Position numbers and translations under genes: made by a program. Positions 17,077 through 26,101 of a stretch of DNA of 64,000 nt are shown in pieces. Each line of letters begins with the position of its first letter. The first letter of the stretch is position 1. The notes below the pieces were generated by a model, which saw only the letters and a list, made by a program, of their open reading frames with translations, ran no database searches and had not been told where the DNA came from. The DNA lies in contig OZ253455.1 of assembly GCA_965261195.1 (NCBI GenBank), positions 1,612,001 through 1,676,000 of the forward strand, given 5' to 3'. The DNA comes from Bin87 sp965261195 (GTDB lineage: Bacteria > Chloroflexota > Dehalococcoidia > Lucifugimonadales > UBA3495).

Positions 17077-17751
17077 ATGACTACCAGGCCCAAAGCGCCG
17101 TCCGCAGCCGCCCGGCCAGATGCCATTGCCGACGATGTCGCTGAGCCCTCCGGCGCAATCCGCCTGCGCCTCGCCGCGTTGGGCGTTGATTACCGCGCTG
17201 ACGACTTTCCCGCCCGGTTCATCGACTTCTGCGAGGAAAACGACCTCTACGAGATGGAAGTCAACGAGGCCGGGGAGTTGATAATTCTGCCGATGGTTGG
17301 ATTCAAAGGAAGCCGACAGGAAACTGAACTCAACGCTGAGATGACTATCTGGCGACGGACCAACGGCGGCGTCAACGCCTCGCAGACCAGCCGCTTTCTC
17401 CTGCCCACCGGCGCCATCCGCGGCCCCGATGCGGCTTGGATTACCCAGGAACGCTACGACGCTGCCACCGCTACAGAGCGGGAAACTGTTTTCCCCGGCG
17501 CGCCCGACTTCGTCGTGGAAATCCGCTCCCGCACTGACAACCTGCGTCCTTTGCAACGCAAAATGCAAATCTGGATGGATGGCGGCGCACGCCTGGGCTG
17601 GCTCATTGACCCGCATAACCGCCGCGTTTCTGTCTATCGTAAAGGTCAGCCGGAGCCGCAGATATTGGAAAACCCGGAAACGCTCGACGGGGAGGACGTT
17701 CTACCCGGCTTTTCCTTCGCCGTCCATCAGTATATTTTTGACCTGACGTAG
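17077..17751 (+). CDS. Uma2 family putative nuclease, long type
   Basis: 224 aa. Motifs are SRFLLPTGAIRGPDAAWIT, PDFVVEIRSRTDN, LQRKMQIWMDGGARLGWLIDPHNRRVSVYR and a final EDVLPGF. The LQRKMQ Lys matches the expected catalytic Lys of Uma2 proteins. It is closest in layout to the gene at 7374-8072. It starts 7 nt after hflC, as if it had joined the hflKC operon. Role unknown. Confidence 0.87.
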   Translation: MTTRPKAPSAAARPDAIADDVAEPSGAIRLRLAALGVDYRADDFPARFIDFCEENDLYEMEVNEAGELIILPMVGFKGSRQETELNAEMTIWRRTNGGVNASQTSRFLLPTGAIRGPDAAWITQERYDAATATERETVFPGAPDFVVEIRSRTDNLRPLQRKMQIWMDGGARLGWLIDPHNRRVSVYRKGQPEPQILENPETLDGEDVLPGFSFAVHQYIFDLT

Positions 17752-17782
17752 GGGAGGGCTTGAAGCCCGCCCCTGCATTTGA

Positions 17783-18646
17783 CTAACGCCCGGCAATGCG
17801 CCGTCCTTCCGTCAGGCCGCCGGCGGTACGGGTGGGCGCGGTAATCAGGATGCTGAACCCCTGTTCGAGACGCATGGGCACCTCCGCTTCGGTGCAGCCC
17901 ACCGCACAGGGAACGCCGGCGTTCTGGCAGATGCCCAAAATCCGCAGCAGCATCTCCTGTACCTCAGGATGGCCGGCGTTGCCCTTGTGCCCCAGCGCAA
18001 CCGACATATCGCCCGGCCCGGCCCAGATGGCGCCGATGCCCTTCACTTCCCGCAGGATGTCGGGCAGGTTGTTGGCTCCGGTTGGTTCCTCGACAATGCC
18101 CATCAGCAGCAAGTTGCCATCGGGGTCAATGGGCCAAACGTCGGCGGCGTCGTAATACTCGGTTGCCGACAGCCCCCAATAGCGGGGCGCAATGCGCTGC
18201 CACCAGCCTCGTTCGCCGGCCGGCTCAAAGTCCGCCACGCCCGGAACCTGAGGATACCGCGCCGCACGCACCGCCGACATTGCGCCCTCCACCGTGTCCA
18301 GGTGAGGCAGAATCAAACCGTACACTCCGGTGTCCAGCGCCTGCTTGATGACCCACTGGTTCTGCTCCCTGGTGTTGGGCGGGATGCGCACCACCGGCGT
18401 AGGGTCGGCCTGCAAGCCGCCGCCGTCGGCCACCCGTTTGCGATTGAGCAGGAACTGCAATGAAGTACGCAGGTTGTTGAACGACAACCCCTCGTGCTCC
18501 ATCTCAATCATCACCAGGTCGTAGTCGGAATCGGCAAAATAGGTCATCTCGTCCAGGTTGCCGTTCCAGATCAGGCCGGTGCCAAACACCGGCTTGCCCT
18601 CTTCCAGCAGCTGAATCACCTTGCTGTAACGTGTTGTGGCGGGCAT
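17783..18646 (-). CDS. HpcH/HpaI aldolase/citrate lyase family protein
   Basis: 287 aa from the ATG at 18646, preceded by AGGAGG; the longer frame to 18700 would overlap the upstream gene. The TIM-barrel class II aldolase signature is visible: DYDLVMIEMEHEGLSF with the acidic metal ligand, QALDTGVYGLILPHLDTVE, and AIWAGPGDMSVALG with the second ligand Asp. Family members cleave or form 2-keto-3-deoxy acids. The substrate here is unknown. It lies 50 nt behind the M16 protease gene. Confidence 0.88.
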   Translation of the reverse strand: MPATTRYSKVIQLLEEGKPVFGTGLIWNGNLDEMTYFADSDYDLVMIEMEHEGLSFNNLRTSLQFLLNRKRVADGGGLQADPTPVVRIPPNTREQNQWVIKQALDTGVYGLILPHLDTVEGAMSAVRAARYPQVPGVADFEPAGERGWWQRIAPRYWGLSATEYYDAADVWPIDPDGNLLLMGIVEEPTGANNLPDILREVKGIGAIWAGPGDMSVALGHKGNAGHPEVQEMLLRILGICQNAGVPCAVGCTEAEVPMRLEQGFSILITAPTRTAGGLTEGRRIAGR

Positions 18647-18696
18647 AGTTTCTGCCTCCTGTATCGCGTTTGCGGTGAATTGCGTTTGAGCGTCTA

Positions 18697-19965
18697 TCAA
18701 CCGGTCAGCGCCGCCGCAAACTCGGCGTCGCTTTCGTGTGGCCCCACCACCGCCAGCCGCAATGCTGTTGGGTCGATGAGCCGTTCGGCGGCGCGCAGCA
18801 CGTCGGCCGGCGTAACGGCGTCGATGCGGTTGGCCGTCTCATCGGGCGTAATGACCTCACCCATCAACAACTCTTGCGACGACAGCCACGCCGCCACCGA
18901 GCGAGAATCTTCCATGCGCATCAATAGCCGCCCCTTGATGTACTCGCGCACCTTATGCACCTCGGTCGCCGGGGCGAGTTCCAGCAGCGTGGACAGTTCG
19001 GCGCGGATGGCGGTCACTGCCTCAACCGCGCGGCTCGGCTCGGTGCCGCAGGACACCACCAGCGAGCCGCAATCGCGGTAGTTGCTCAACCCGCTCTGCA
19101 CGTCGTAGGTAATACCAAGATTCTCGCGCAGCTGCTGGAACAACCGGCTGCTCATCCCGTCGCCCAACACGCCATTCATCACGGTGGCAGCGTAGCGGTC
19201 GGGGTCGGTCAGCGTCAGCCCCGGCAGTCCCATGCAGATGTTGGTGTCCTCAGCGGTGCGCTGGTCCAACAGGATGGCGGAGGCAGCGTTAGCGGTGGGG
19301 GCAAACGGCTCCCAGCCCAGCGGTTCGCCCGGCAGCCAGTCCGCGGTAGCCCCGGCCACCAGATTGATCGCATCATCGTGGGTCAGGTTGCCGGCGATAC
19401 CCACCACCGTATTGTTGGGGCGATACTGGCTTTCCATGTACCGTCGCACGTCGTCCAGCGTGATGGCGCCCACCGTAGCCGGATCTCCGCCCACGTCGCG
19501 GCCCATCGCCTGCCCCGGCCACAGGGCGCGGTCAATCAGCAAACCGCAAACGTCCGCCGGATAGTCGTTGGTCATCCGCAGTTCGTCCAGGATGACCTCG
19601 CGCTCCTTCTCCATCTCCACCGGATCCAGGAGTGGGTGGCGAATCAGGTCCAGCAGCACGGGCAAGGCGCGGTCGGCATATACGCTGGCCACCTTGCAAT
19701 AGAAGGAGGTCATCTCCCGGTCGGTGGCGGCGTTCATCATGCCGCCCACGCCCTCCACGGCCTCCGAGATCGCCAGCGCCGTCGGCCAAGTGCGGGTGCC
19801 CTTGAAGGGCAGGTGTTCCAGAAAATGGGAGAGACCGGCCAGTTCAGCGGGTTCGTATCGGGAGCCGGCGCCCACCGATATGAACATCGAGACGCTGCGG
19901 GTGTGGGGCATCTCTGCCGTCAACACCCGCAGCCCATTGGTTAGCACCGTGCGTCGATACATCAA
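18697..19965 (-). CDS. M16 family zinc metallopeptidase
   Basis: 422 aa. The inverted zinc motif HFLEH occurs in GLSHFLEHLPFKGT at about residues 44-57, with the third ligand Glu in EREVILDEL about 75 residues later, so the catalytic site is complete. The N-terminus VLTNGLRVLTAEMPHTRSV matches processing-peptidase-like M16B proteins. The C-terminal half is the structural M16 domain. It has no signal peptide. Usual length for a single-chain M16B enzyme that dimerises. Confidence 0.93.
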   Translation of the reverse strand: MMYRRTVLTNGLRVLTAEMPHTRSVSMFISVGAGSRYEPAELAGLSHFLEHLPFKGTRTWPTALAISEAVEGVGGMMNAATDREMTSFYCKVASVYADRALPVLLDLIRHPLLDPVEMEKEREVILDELRMTNDYPADVCGLLIDRALWPGQAMGRDVGGDPATVGAITLDDVRRYMESQYRPNNTVVGIAGNLTHDDAINLVAGATADWLPGEPLGWEPFAPTANAASAILLDQRTAEDTNICMGLPGLTLTDPDRYAATVMNGVLGDGMSSRLFQQLRENLGITYDVQSGLSNYRDCGSLVVSCGTEPSRAVEAVTAIRAELSTLLELAPATEVHKVREYIKGRLLMRMEDSRSVAAWLSSQELLMGEVITPDETANRIDAVTPADVLRAAERLIDPTALRLAVVGPHESDAEFAAALTG

Positions 19966-19978
19966 AAACTCCCAAAGT

Positions 19979-20014
19979 CCCCTCTCCCCTGATGGGAGAG
20001 GGTTAGGGTGAGGG
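19979..20014. repeat. Palindromic intergenic repeat (CCCTCTCCC / GGGAGAGGG family)
   Basis: CCCCTCTCCCCTGATGGGAGAGGG followed by TTAGGGTGAGGG, between the M16 gene and the MBL hydrolase gene. It is the inverse orientation of the copy at 9498-9530. Confidence 0.85.
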
Positions 20015-20028
20015 TAATTCCCCCCGCA

Positions 20029-20691
20029 TCAGGTATTCAGCCAGTCCACGTCGCCCTGCAAATCTGCCGGGTGCGACTTGGACATGAACACCGTATAACG
20101 CCGGCGGGCCTCGCCGATGGTGGTGTTTTCGGGGCCGTGCCCAGGATAGACGTAGGTGTCGTCAGGCAGGGTGAGCAGCTTGCTGCTAATGCTGTTCAGC
20201 TCCTGTTGCAACGCCTGCGGATTGCGCGACCGGCCCGGCCCGCCCGGAAAGAGGGTGTCTCCCGAAAAGACAAAACCGCCCACCAGGAAACAGGTCGACC
20301 CATCAGTGTGGCCCGGTGTGCTCAAACACTGGATGCTGCGGTTGCCAAACGTTACCGTGTCGCCGTCGCTGAGGCTGCGCTGCGGCGGGCTGGGCGGCAA
20401 GGCGGCGTCCGGCCCGCCGATGGCAGCCGGCGCTCCGATCTCGCCGGTAATCTCGGTGTAACCGGCCAGGTGGTCCTGGTGGCCGTGGGTAATCAGGATG
20501 GCCTGCACGTCGATGCCGTGGGCCTGCACCTCGTTAATCATCTTTTCCGGTTCGGCAGGGGTGTCGATACAAACGCCCTGGTTAGTTTCCGGACAAACCA
20601 CGATGTAGCCGTTGTTGCCCAGGGTGCCCATATTTTCGATCTTGTGGACGGTAACATCGCCCGCCCCCTGCGCTTCATGGTGAACTGGCAT
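20029..20691 (-). CDS. MBL-fold metallo-hydrolase
   Basis: 220 aa from the ATG at 20691, with AAGGAGG upstream. Metal motif THGHQDHLAG, then TPGHTDGSTCFLVGGFVFSGDTLF and YPGHGPENTTIGEA give all the ligands of the glyoxalase-II-like branch. It probably hydrolyses a thioester or similar substrate. Alternatives such as persulfide dioxygenase are less likely from the length. Both flanking genes look independent. Confidence 0.9.
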   Translation of the reverse strand: MPVHHEAQGAGDVTVHKIENMGTLGNNGYIVVCPETNQGVCIDTPAEPEKMINEVQAHGIDVQAILITHGHQDHLAGYTEITGEIGAPAAIGGPDAALPPSPPQRSLSDGDTVTFGNRSIQCLSTPGHTDGSTCFLVGGFVFSGDTLFPGGPGRSRNPQALQQELNSISSKLLTLPDDTYVYPGHGPENTTIGEARRRYTVFMSKSHPADLQGDVDWLNT

Positions 20692-20856
20692 ATTGCTGCG
20701 CCTCCTTTTGGAAATAATCAATTAATCTAATCCCCGCTCACGCCGAGAGCGGGGCAGGGTGATGGCGGACTCTCGACCCGCCCCTACCTTTACGCACCCG
20801 CATTGTAGCAAACCGGGTGGCGTAGTGGGCGCAGCAAATGCCTCTATACCCTCTGC

Positions 20857-20862
20857 TATAAT
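20857..20862 (+). promoter_or_regulatory. Possible -10 element upstream of Uma2 gene
   Basis: TATAAT, preceded by GC, 37 nt before the ATG at 20899. No good -35 box was found, so it is only a candidate. The same GCTATAAT string occurs upstream of the Uma2 gene at 61820 (61737-61742). Confidence 0.35.
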
Positions 20863-20898
20863 CCGTGCCAAAGGCAATCGCCGCCGGAGATTAGCGTC

Positions 20899-21609
20899 AT
20901 GGTCACCAAACCCGACAAAAGCGGTGTCGTGCATCAGCCCGGTCAGGATGAAACCGATGACCCAAGCATCGAATACCCATCCTCGGACGGCGAACCAATG
21001 GCAGAGACCGAATTACAGTACATCCCTTTGACCAACACGGTCTCAATTCTCCGCAACCGGTTCCGCGGCCGCAACGATGTGTACATTATCGGCGATATGC
21101 TGGTTTATTACCGGATGAACGACCATACGGGGAGCGTGGCCCCGGACGTGTTTGCCGTGTTCGGCGCCACGGGCAACCATCCCCGCGATTCCTGGCTGGT
21201 GTGGCGGGAGGGCAAAGCGCCCGACTTTGTGATGGAAATTGCATCACAAGGCACTTGGCGGCGAGACGTTGGCGAGCAGCGCAGCATTTACGCCGGCATG
21301 GGGGTTACGGAATACTGGCGGTTCGACCCAACGGGAGAGTGTTTCACTCCGGCGCTGGTGGGAGAACAACTGGTGAACGGCCAATACCAGCCTTGGCCCG
21401 TGGCTGTGGACGATTCAGGAACGCTGCGCGGCCACAGCGAAATTCTGGGGCTGGACTTCCGCGTTGAAACGAGCCTGGAGCTACAGATATACGACCCGGC
21501 AAGCGGGGAGCGTTTGCTCAACCATCGCGAAAGCGAGGAGGCCCGCCTGATTGCCGAAGCTGAAATTCAGCGGCTACGAGCAGAGCTGTTGCGCCGGCAA
21601 TCACAGTAG
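20899..21609 (+). CDS. Uma2 family putative nuclease with C-terminal helix
   Basis: 236 aa. VAPDVFAVFGA, PDFVMEIASQGTW, DVGEQRSIYAGMGVTEYWRFDPTGECF and a long charged C-terminal helix (EEARLIAEAEIQRLRAELLRR). It belongs with the genes at 35897-36646 and 61820-62503, which share the PDFxxEIAS motif and a helical tail that could form a coiled coil. GGAG precedes the ATG. Cellular role unknown. Confidence 0.87.
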   Translation: MVTKPDKSGVVHQPGQDETDDPSIEYPSSDGEPMAETELQYIPLTNTVSILRNRFRGRNDVYIIGDMLVYYRMNDHTGSVAPDVFAVFGATGNHPRDSWLVWREGKAPDFVMEIASQGTWRRDVGEQRSIYAGMGVTEYWRFDPTGECFTPALVGEQLVNGQYQPWPVAVDDSGTLRGHSEILGLDFRVETSLELQIYDPASGERLLNHRESEEARLIAEAEIQRLRAELLRRQSQ

Positions 21610-21643
21610 TAGCAGGTCGCCGGCTTCGCCGGTCAATTGCGCC

Positions 21644-21828
21644 GCTAACTCACCCGCCCAACCGCGCCCGCGTTGCGTCCGGCACCTGACGGATGCGACG
21701 GCTGAACGCCGTATCCCAACGCATTCCCACCTGCCGCGCTGCTTCCGTTACCAGCGCAGCGCCATTCAGATAATCGTTCCGGTGGATGTACTCCGCGGCG
21801 ATGGAGCCGTCCGGCGCGCCGTTGTGGT
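21644..21828 (-). pseudogene. 3' fragment of an M42 peptidase gene (partial duplication)
   Basis: 185 bp align without gaps to 22609-22793, the 3' end of the intact M42 gene, with about 16 mismatches by hand count. It encodes HNGAPDGSIAAEYIHRNDYLNG and the matching C-terminus ending RARLGG-stop at 21650. Only about three residues differ, so most changes are silent. Homology stops abruptly at 21828, and no upstream part of the gene is present. The toxin-antitoxin pair at 21965-22600 lies between the two copies. Confidence 0.85.
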
Positions 21829-21964
21829 GAGCGGGTGAAAGCCTCCACCCAGTCAATCGCATTCGCATTGTAGCAAACCTGGAGAGACGGAGGGCGGTCC
21901 TGACTCAATTGCGTGTATGTACAAAATAGCGTACCATTTGACGTACACTTTTTCGGTTTAGCGC

Positions 21965-22300
21965 ATGGATTGGCAGATCAACTTTACTCAGTCGGCTCTC
22001 GACACGCTTCGGAACATATCCGACCGCCGCATACAGCGGGTGATCCTGGAACTGGCTCAAGCGTTGTCGGAAGAACCCGACCGGAAGGGTGCGCCGCTTC
22101 GGGATGAATTGAGTGGGTATAGATCTATCAGAGCCGCCGGGCAACGCTATCGAATCATTTACCGAGTTGACGAGAACCTGCGGAGCGTAATCATAATTGC
22201 GATGGGTCTCCGCAGAGAGGGAGACCGACGGGATATCTACGCATTGGCTCAACGGTTGGTCAGGCTGGAACTCGTTGAACCGACCGACGACCTGGAGTAA
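21965..22300 (+). CDS. RelE/ParE-family toxin
   Basis: 111 aa. The N-terminus WQINFTQSALDTLRNISDRRIQRVILELAQAL and the core LRDELSGYRSIRAAGQRYRIIYRVDENLRSVIIIAMGLRREGD are typical of RelE/ParE toxins, with the GYRSIRAAGQRYRI strand that contacts the antitoxin or RNA. Most likely an mRNA interferase. The toxin gene precedes its antitoxin by 3 nt, the reverse of the common order. Confidence 0.85.
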   Translation: MDWQINFTQSALDTLRNISDRRIQRVILELAQALSEEPDRKGAPLRDELSGYRSIRAAGQRYRIIYRVDENLRSVIIIAMGLRREGDRRDIYALAQRLVRLELVEPTDDLE

Positions 22301-22303
22301 ATC

Positions 22304-22600
22304 ATGGCATCCAATTGGGACAACAGCACGGAACAAATACCGATCGTCAAGGCCCGCGCCATGCTCACTCAGTTGCCCGAGCTGTTGTCCGCTGAAAACC
22401 GGGCGGTGGCTTTGACCCGTCGGGGAAAACCGGTCCTGGCGTTGATGCCCTGGGATCTGTTCGAGTCAATTGTCGAAACGATGGAGATTATGGGTGACGG
22501 CGAGTTGATGGACGCACTGCGACGAGGTATACGGGATGTTCAGGAAGGCAGTCTTATTTCCATTGCTGAGGTTGCAGCCGAATTTGGGAGCGATACCTGA
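22304..22600 (+). CDS. Phd/YefM-type antitoxin
   Basis: 98 aa. IPIVKARAMLTQLPELLSAENRAVALTRRGKPVLALMPWDLFESIVETMEIM is the Phd/YefM DNA-binding fold followed by an extended acidic tail (about residues 62-98) that would wrap the toxin. It begins 3 nt after the RelE-like toxin and ends 14 nt before the convergent M42 gene. It probably represses its own operon. Confidence 0.85.
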   Translation: MASNWDNSTEQIPIVKARAMLTQLPELLSAENRAVALTRRGKPVLALMPWDLFESIVETMEIMGDGELMDALRRGIRDVQEGSLISIAEVAAEFGSDT

Positions 22601-22614
22601 GAGATTACGCTAAC

Positions 22615-23730
22615 TCACCCGCCCAACCTTGCCCGCATTGCGTCCGGCACCTGACGGATGCGACGGCTGAAGACAGTATCCCATCGCATACTTACCTGTC
22701 GGGCAGCCTCGGTTACCAGCGCCGCGCCATTCAGATAATCGTTCCGGTGGATGTACTCCGCGGCGATGGAGCCGTCCGGCGCGCCGTTGTGGTAGTTGCC
22801 CAACGGGAAGGCAACGCCCGTAGCCCGATAACCGTAAGCGAGAAACGCGCTGGCCTCGCAGACGCCCCCGCTCATCAGTTGACGCTGGCATCTGAATTCG
22901 CCGTCTCCCGCCGACAACACCTCCCGGGCCCGTATCAGCGCCGACTCGGCGTCGTGGTTGAACGTGCTGCCCGCATCGCCGGCGCGGATCACCGGCCCGC
23001 CGCCAATCTCGGCTCCCGGCAGTGTCCGCGACGATTCCAGCGATACTACCAGCGTGTCGGACGGCAGTGTACCCGCCTCGGCCAGCAGCCGCGCTCCCAC
23101 CAGGCCGACCTCTTCGGCCCGGGTGAAAACCCCGTAAACATCGCCGGCGGGCCGTTCGCCGTGCAGCCGATCCAGCGCCGCCAGGATGCAGCCACAGCCG
23201 GCCAGGTCGTCCGCCGCCCGCATCACCAGATAGTCGTCGTCGATGCTGAAATCCGGCAGGTCAAACACCGCCGGCGCTGGTAGGGGGATGTTTCCAGCAT
23301 CGGATCCACCCACGCTGATGAGCACCCGCCGCTGGCGTTCCTCGCCGTGCTTGCCCACCGTTGCGCCGGCGACGCGTCGGCCGACGGGGAGAAGGATTTG
23401 CAGCGGCACATCGGCTTCAAACGCACCCGCCGGTATACCACCGGACGCCACTCCAATCAGATAATCGCCATCCCGACCCACTATCTCGAATCCCGGATGA
23501 TCCATGTGCGCCATGAATGCGATGGGCGGGATCGCGCCGGCGTCGGCGCCGGCGATACGGGCGATGATGTTGCCGAAGGCGTCGGTGCGCCACGAAACGC
23601 CAATCTCGGTCAGCGCACCGCGCACCGCCGTTGCAACGCCATTTTCGTGGAACGCCACCGCCGGCTGCGCTCCCAGGCGCGCCAGATAGTCCAATGCCCG
23701 GCCATTGGCATCCAGTTGGTTATCACTCAT
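22615..23730 (-). CDS. M42-family (M20/M25/M40-like) metallopeptidase
   Basis: 371 aa. AHMDHPGFEIVG holds the first metal ligand, RAADDLAGCG the bridging Asp, and TRAEEVGLVGA the catalytic Glu pair. The C-terminus has HNGAPDGSIAAEYIHRNDYLNG in place of the usual HSPxE block. Such enzymes are cytosolic dinuclear aminopeptidases. A piece of the 3' end is duplicated at 21644-21828. It overlaps nothing and is convergent with the antitoxin gene. Confidence 0.9.
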   Translation of the reverse strand: MSDNQLDANGRALDYLARLGAQPAVAFHENGVATAVRGALTEIGVSWRTDAFGNIIARIAGADAGAIPPIAFMAHMDHPGFEIVGRDGDYLIGVASGGIPAGAFEADVPLQILLPVGRRVAGATVGKHGEERQRRVLISVGGSDAGNIPLPAPAVFDLPDFSIDDDYLVMRAADDLAGCGCILAALDRLHGERPAGDVYGVFTRAEEVGLVGARLLAEAGTLPSDTLVVSLESSRTLPGAEIGGGPVIRAGDAGSTFNHDAESALIRAREVLSAGDGEFRCQRQLMSGGVCEASAFLAYGYRATGVAFPLGNYHNGAPDGSIAAEYIHRNDYLNGAALVTEAARQVSMRWDTVFSRRIRQVPDAMRARLGG

Positions 23731-23742
23731 ATCAGATCAACA

Positions 23743-24300
23743 CTACCTTTCCCAACGGAAAAGGCTCCATACCGGAGCCGTCAAGCCGGGCAGCAAATCT
23801 CCACCGTCGATGATGTCGTCTTCCCTGAAAACAACGGAGTCCGTGTCGGGAGCGTATCGAGTCACCGTAGTATGCTCCGGGTCAGCCACCCAAACTTGGC
23901 GAGCGCCAAAACTGAGCCACAGCTCCGCCTTGCGGCGCAGCTCCGGGTAGGAATTGCCGGGCGACTTCACTTCCACCGCCAAATCGGGGGCCAGGTTGGG
24001 GAAACCCTGCATCCCCTCAGGAATGCGGCCCGGAGCTACCCAGGCTACATCGGGAGCGCGCACGGTGTCGGGGCCAATCTCCAGCAGATAACCTGGTTCG
24101 CCGGCGACTACTACGCCATAGCCCTGAGGTCCGGTAAAAAGGTTCAGCACAGTGGCTATCATAACCACCACTACGCTATGTGGATATCCGGTAGGCACTT
24201 TCTCAACCAACACTCCTCGGATCAGCTCGTAGCGCTTGCCGTACCCTCTGGGCATCAGCAACAACTCGTCAGCAGTCATCAATTTGCGTACAGTGGTCAT
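23743..24300 (-). CDS. Uma2 family putative nuclease
   Basis: 185 aa from the ATG at 24300 with AGAGAG upstream; the in-frame codon at 24360 gives no better start. It has the MTADELLLMPRGYGKRYELIRG N-terminus, VRAPDVAWVAPGR, PDLAVEVKSPGNSYPELRRKAELWLSFGARQVWVADPEHTTVTRY and GGDLLPGL. This is the classical Uma2 layout of about 190 aa. It lies 12 nt from the M42 gene start on the same strand. Confidence 0.9.
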   Translation of the reverse strand: MTTVRKLMTADELLLMPRGYGKRYELIRGVLVEKVPTGYPHSVVVVMIATVLNLFTGPQGYGVVVAGEPGYLLEIGPDTVRAPDVAWVAPGRIPEGMQGFPNLAPDLAVEVKSPGNSYPELRRKAELWLSFGARQVWVADPEHTTVTRYAPDTDSVVFREDDIIDGGDLLPGLTAPVWSLFRWER

Positions 24301-24430
24301 CGTACTCTCTACCGTATGCGGTGTGCGCATCATTGTGCCAGCGCCGGGGCAGTTAGGCAAACTGCGGGGGGTTGCCGATGCTATACTGCCTACGCATAAT
24401 CGCTGTCGTCAATCAACCAGGAGGTAAGCT

Positions 24431-25507
24431 GTGCTGCCCAAATTTCGCGTGAATCTGGACGAGGCCACGATGGTTCCGGGGGACGATCTGAAGTCTACCG
24501 TCGCCGCCGTTTTCGAGAAGATGGGTGTGCCGCCCGAAGATGCTCAGCTCGGCGCCGACGTGCTGGTGTTGGCCGACCTGCGCGGCGTTGACTCCCACGG
24601 TGTCTCCAATATGCTCCGCAGCTATGTGAACGGGTACACCAGCGGACAGATCAATCCCAATCCACAAATGCGCGTCGTCCGTGAAACGCCCAGCACCGCC
24701 AGCCTCGACTCCGACCGGGGCCTGGGCATCATCACCACTCCCAAGGCGATGGACATGGCCATCCGCAAGGCTGCGGAAGTGGGCATCGGCATGGTTACGC
24801 TGGGCAACGCCCGGCATCTGGGCATGGCGTCCTACCACGCCATGAAAGCGCTGGAACACGACATGATTGGCGTCTGCATGACCAGCTGCCCGCCCTCGGT
24901 GGTGCCAACGTTCGGCGCCGAACCACGTCTGGGCACCAATCCCATCGCCATCGCCGTGCCGTCGCGTAACGAGGCGCCGTTTGTGTTCGACGCCGCCACG
25001 AGCACCGTCGCTGGCAACAAGGTGGGCATCGCCCGACGCCTGGGCGTCAAGCTGGAACCGGGCTGGCTGGCCGACAGTGAGGGCACTCCCATCATGGAGG
25101 AGGCCGACGCGCCCGACAACTACACGCTGCTGACGCTGGGCAGCACCCGCGAGTTGGGCTCGCACAAGGGTTATGGTCTGTCCTGCATGGTGGACATTCT
25201 CGCCGGCGTGCTCACCGGGTTCGGCTACGGCGCCGTTCCGGGCCGCCCTAATTTCGGACACTACGTGGCCGCCTACAACGTGGCCGGCTTCGACGACCCC
25301 GACCACTTCAAAGACCAGATGGACGAATGGCTCCGCATGATGAAGACCACCCGCCCAGCCCCGGGCGAAGAGCGGGTCCTCGTGGCCGGCCAACCGGAAG
25401 CCGAGATGGAAGAAATCCGCCGGGTCGAAGGCATCCCCCTGCACAAAGAGGTGGTGGACTGGTTCCACGACACCTGCGGCGAACTAGGCATAGACTGCCC
25501 GTTTTAG
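24431..25507 (+). CDS. Malate/L-lactate dehydrogenase-family oxidoreductase (Ldh_2)
   Basis: 358 aa from a GTG at 24431 with a strong AGGAGG at 24419-24424. LRGVDSHGVSNMLRSYVNGY has the conserved His; GNARHLGMASYHAMKA, GTNPIAIAVP, FDAATSTVAGNKV and ELGSHKGYGLSCMVDILAGVLTG are hallmarks of this NAD(P)-dependent 2-hydroxyacid dehydrogenase family, which is unrelated to classical LDH. Substrate may be malate, lactate, ureidoglycolate or a similar hydroxyacid. Single plus-strand gene. Confidence 0.93.
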   Translation: MLPKFRVNLDEATMVPGDDLKSTVAAVFEKMGVPPEDAQLGADVLVLADLRGVDSHGVSNMLRSYVNGYTSGQINPNPQMRVVRETPSTASLDSDRGLGIITTPKAMDMAIRKAAEVGIGMVTLGNARHLGMASYHAMKALEHDMIGVCMTSCPPSVVPTFGAEPRLGTNPIAIAVPSRNEAPFVFDAATSTVAGNKVGIARRLGVKLEPGWLADSEGTPIMEEADAPDNYTLLTLGSTRELGSHKGYGLSCMVDILAGVLTGFGYGAVPGRPNFGHYVAAYNVAGFDDPDHFKDQMDEWLRMMKTTRPAPGEERVLVAGQPEAEMEEIRRVEGIPLHKEVVDWFHDTCGELGIDCPF

Positions 25508-25514
25508 AGAGTAG

Positions 25515-26096
25515 CTAAGTCATTGCCCCGTTTCGGACAGCTCCCATGAAACCACGGAAGCTGGGGCTGCGCTGTTCGATGGTGTTGGCATCCAGCTGGG
25601 CTGCGATCTGCTCTGCAACAGGTGCTGTATAGAGCTTCTCACCGAGCAAGTTTTGGAGATGATGCTTGGGATTTTGAATTTGATCTGGTTGGCTCGTATC
25701 GACATTCCCCAATGATCGGTCGCCAAAGTAATTTCTTAAATTCACGCCATCGGCAAAAAACCACGCTTCAAGGTGCCACTGGGCGTAGGCGTAATGAATT
25801 TGTTGGTGCAACTCACGGAAGGATGATCTTTCCAATTCACTTTTGATGGGGTCGATAGCCTCATCGGGAGTTTTGCTGTCGGTGTCGACCAGCACCACAA
25901 ACTTGTCTGGTGCTTCGCCCGAATCGTACAAAGCCGCGTTAATGAGTTGAGACACTGTTGCAAACCGAAGTTGGCGGTGTCGACTCGGGAATCGAACTTC
26001 AACATCGATCCCATCAGCAGTCAATTGCGCGGTGAGGTGTCGCAAGGCCACCTGCTCGGTACGGCCCGAAGCGATGACAATCACTCGTTTGGCCAT
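25515..26096 (-). CDS. DUF4276-type Toprim-like protein, partner of the ATPase
   Basis: 193 aa. The N-terminus VIVIASGRTEQVALRHL keeps the Toprim-like Glu, and VVLVDTDSKTPDE supplies the Asp-x-Asp motif, followed by HYAYAQWHLEAWFFADG. This matches the DUF4276 Toprim-like proteins that travel with RecF/OLD-like ATPases. It follows the ATPase gene by 5 nt. By analogy with ATPase-Toprim pairs such as PARIS and OLD, a nuclease role in phage defence is possible, but this is inference. Confidence 0.8.
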   Translation of the reverse strand: MAKRVIVIASGRTEQVALRHLTAQLTADGIDVEVRFPSRHRQLRFATVSQLINAALYDSGEAPDKFVVLVDTDSKTPDEAIDPIKSELERSSFRELHQQIHYAYAQWHLEAWFFADGVNLRNYFGDRSLGNVDTSQPDQIQNPKHHLQNLLGEKLYTAPVAEQIAAQLDANTIEQRSPSFRGFMGAVRNGAMT

Positions 26097-26101
26097 GTCC
26101 G

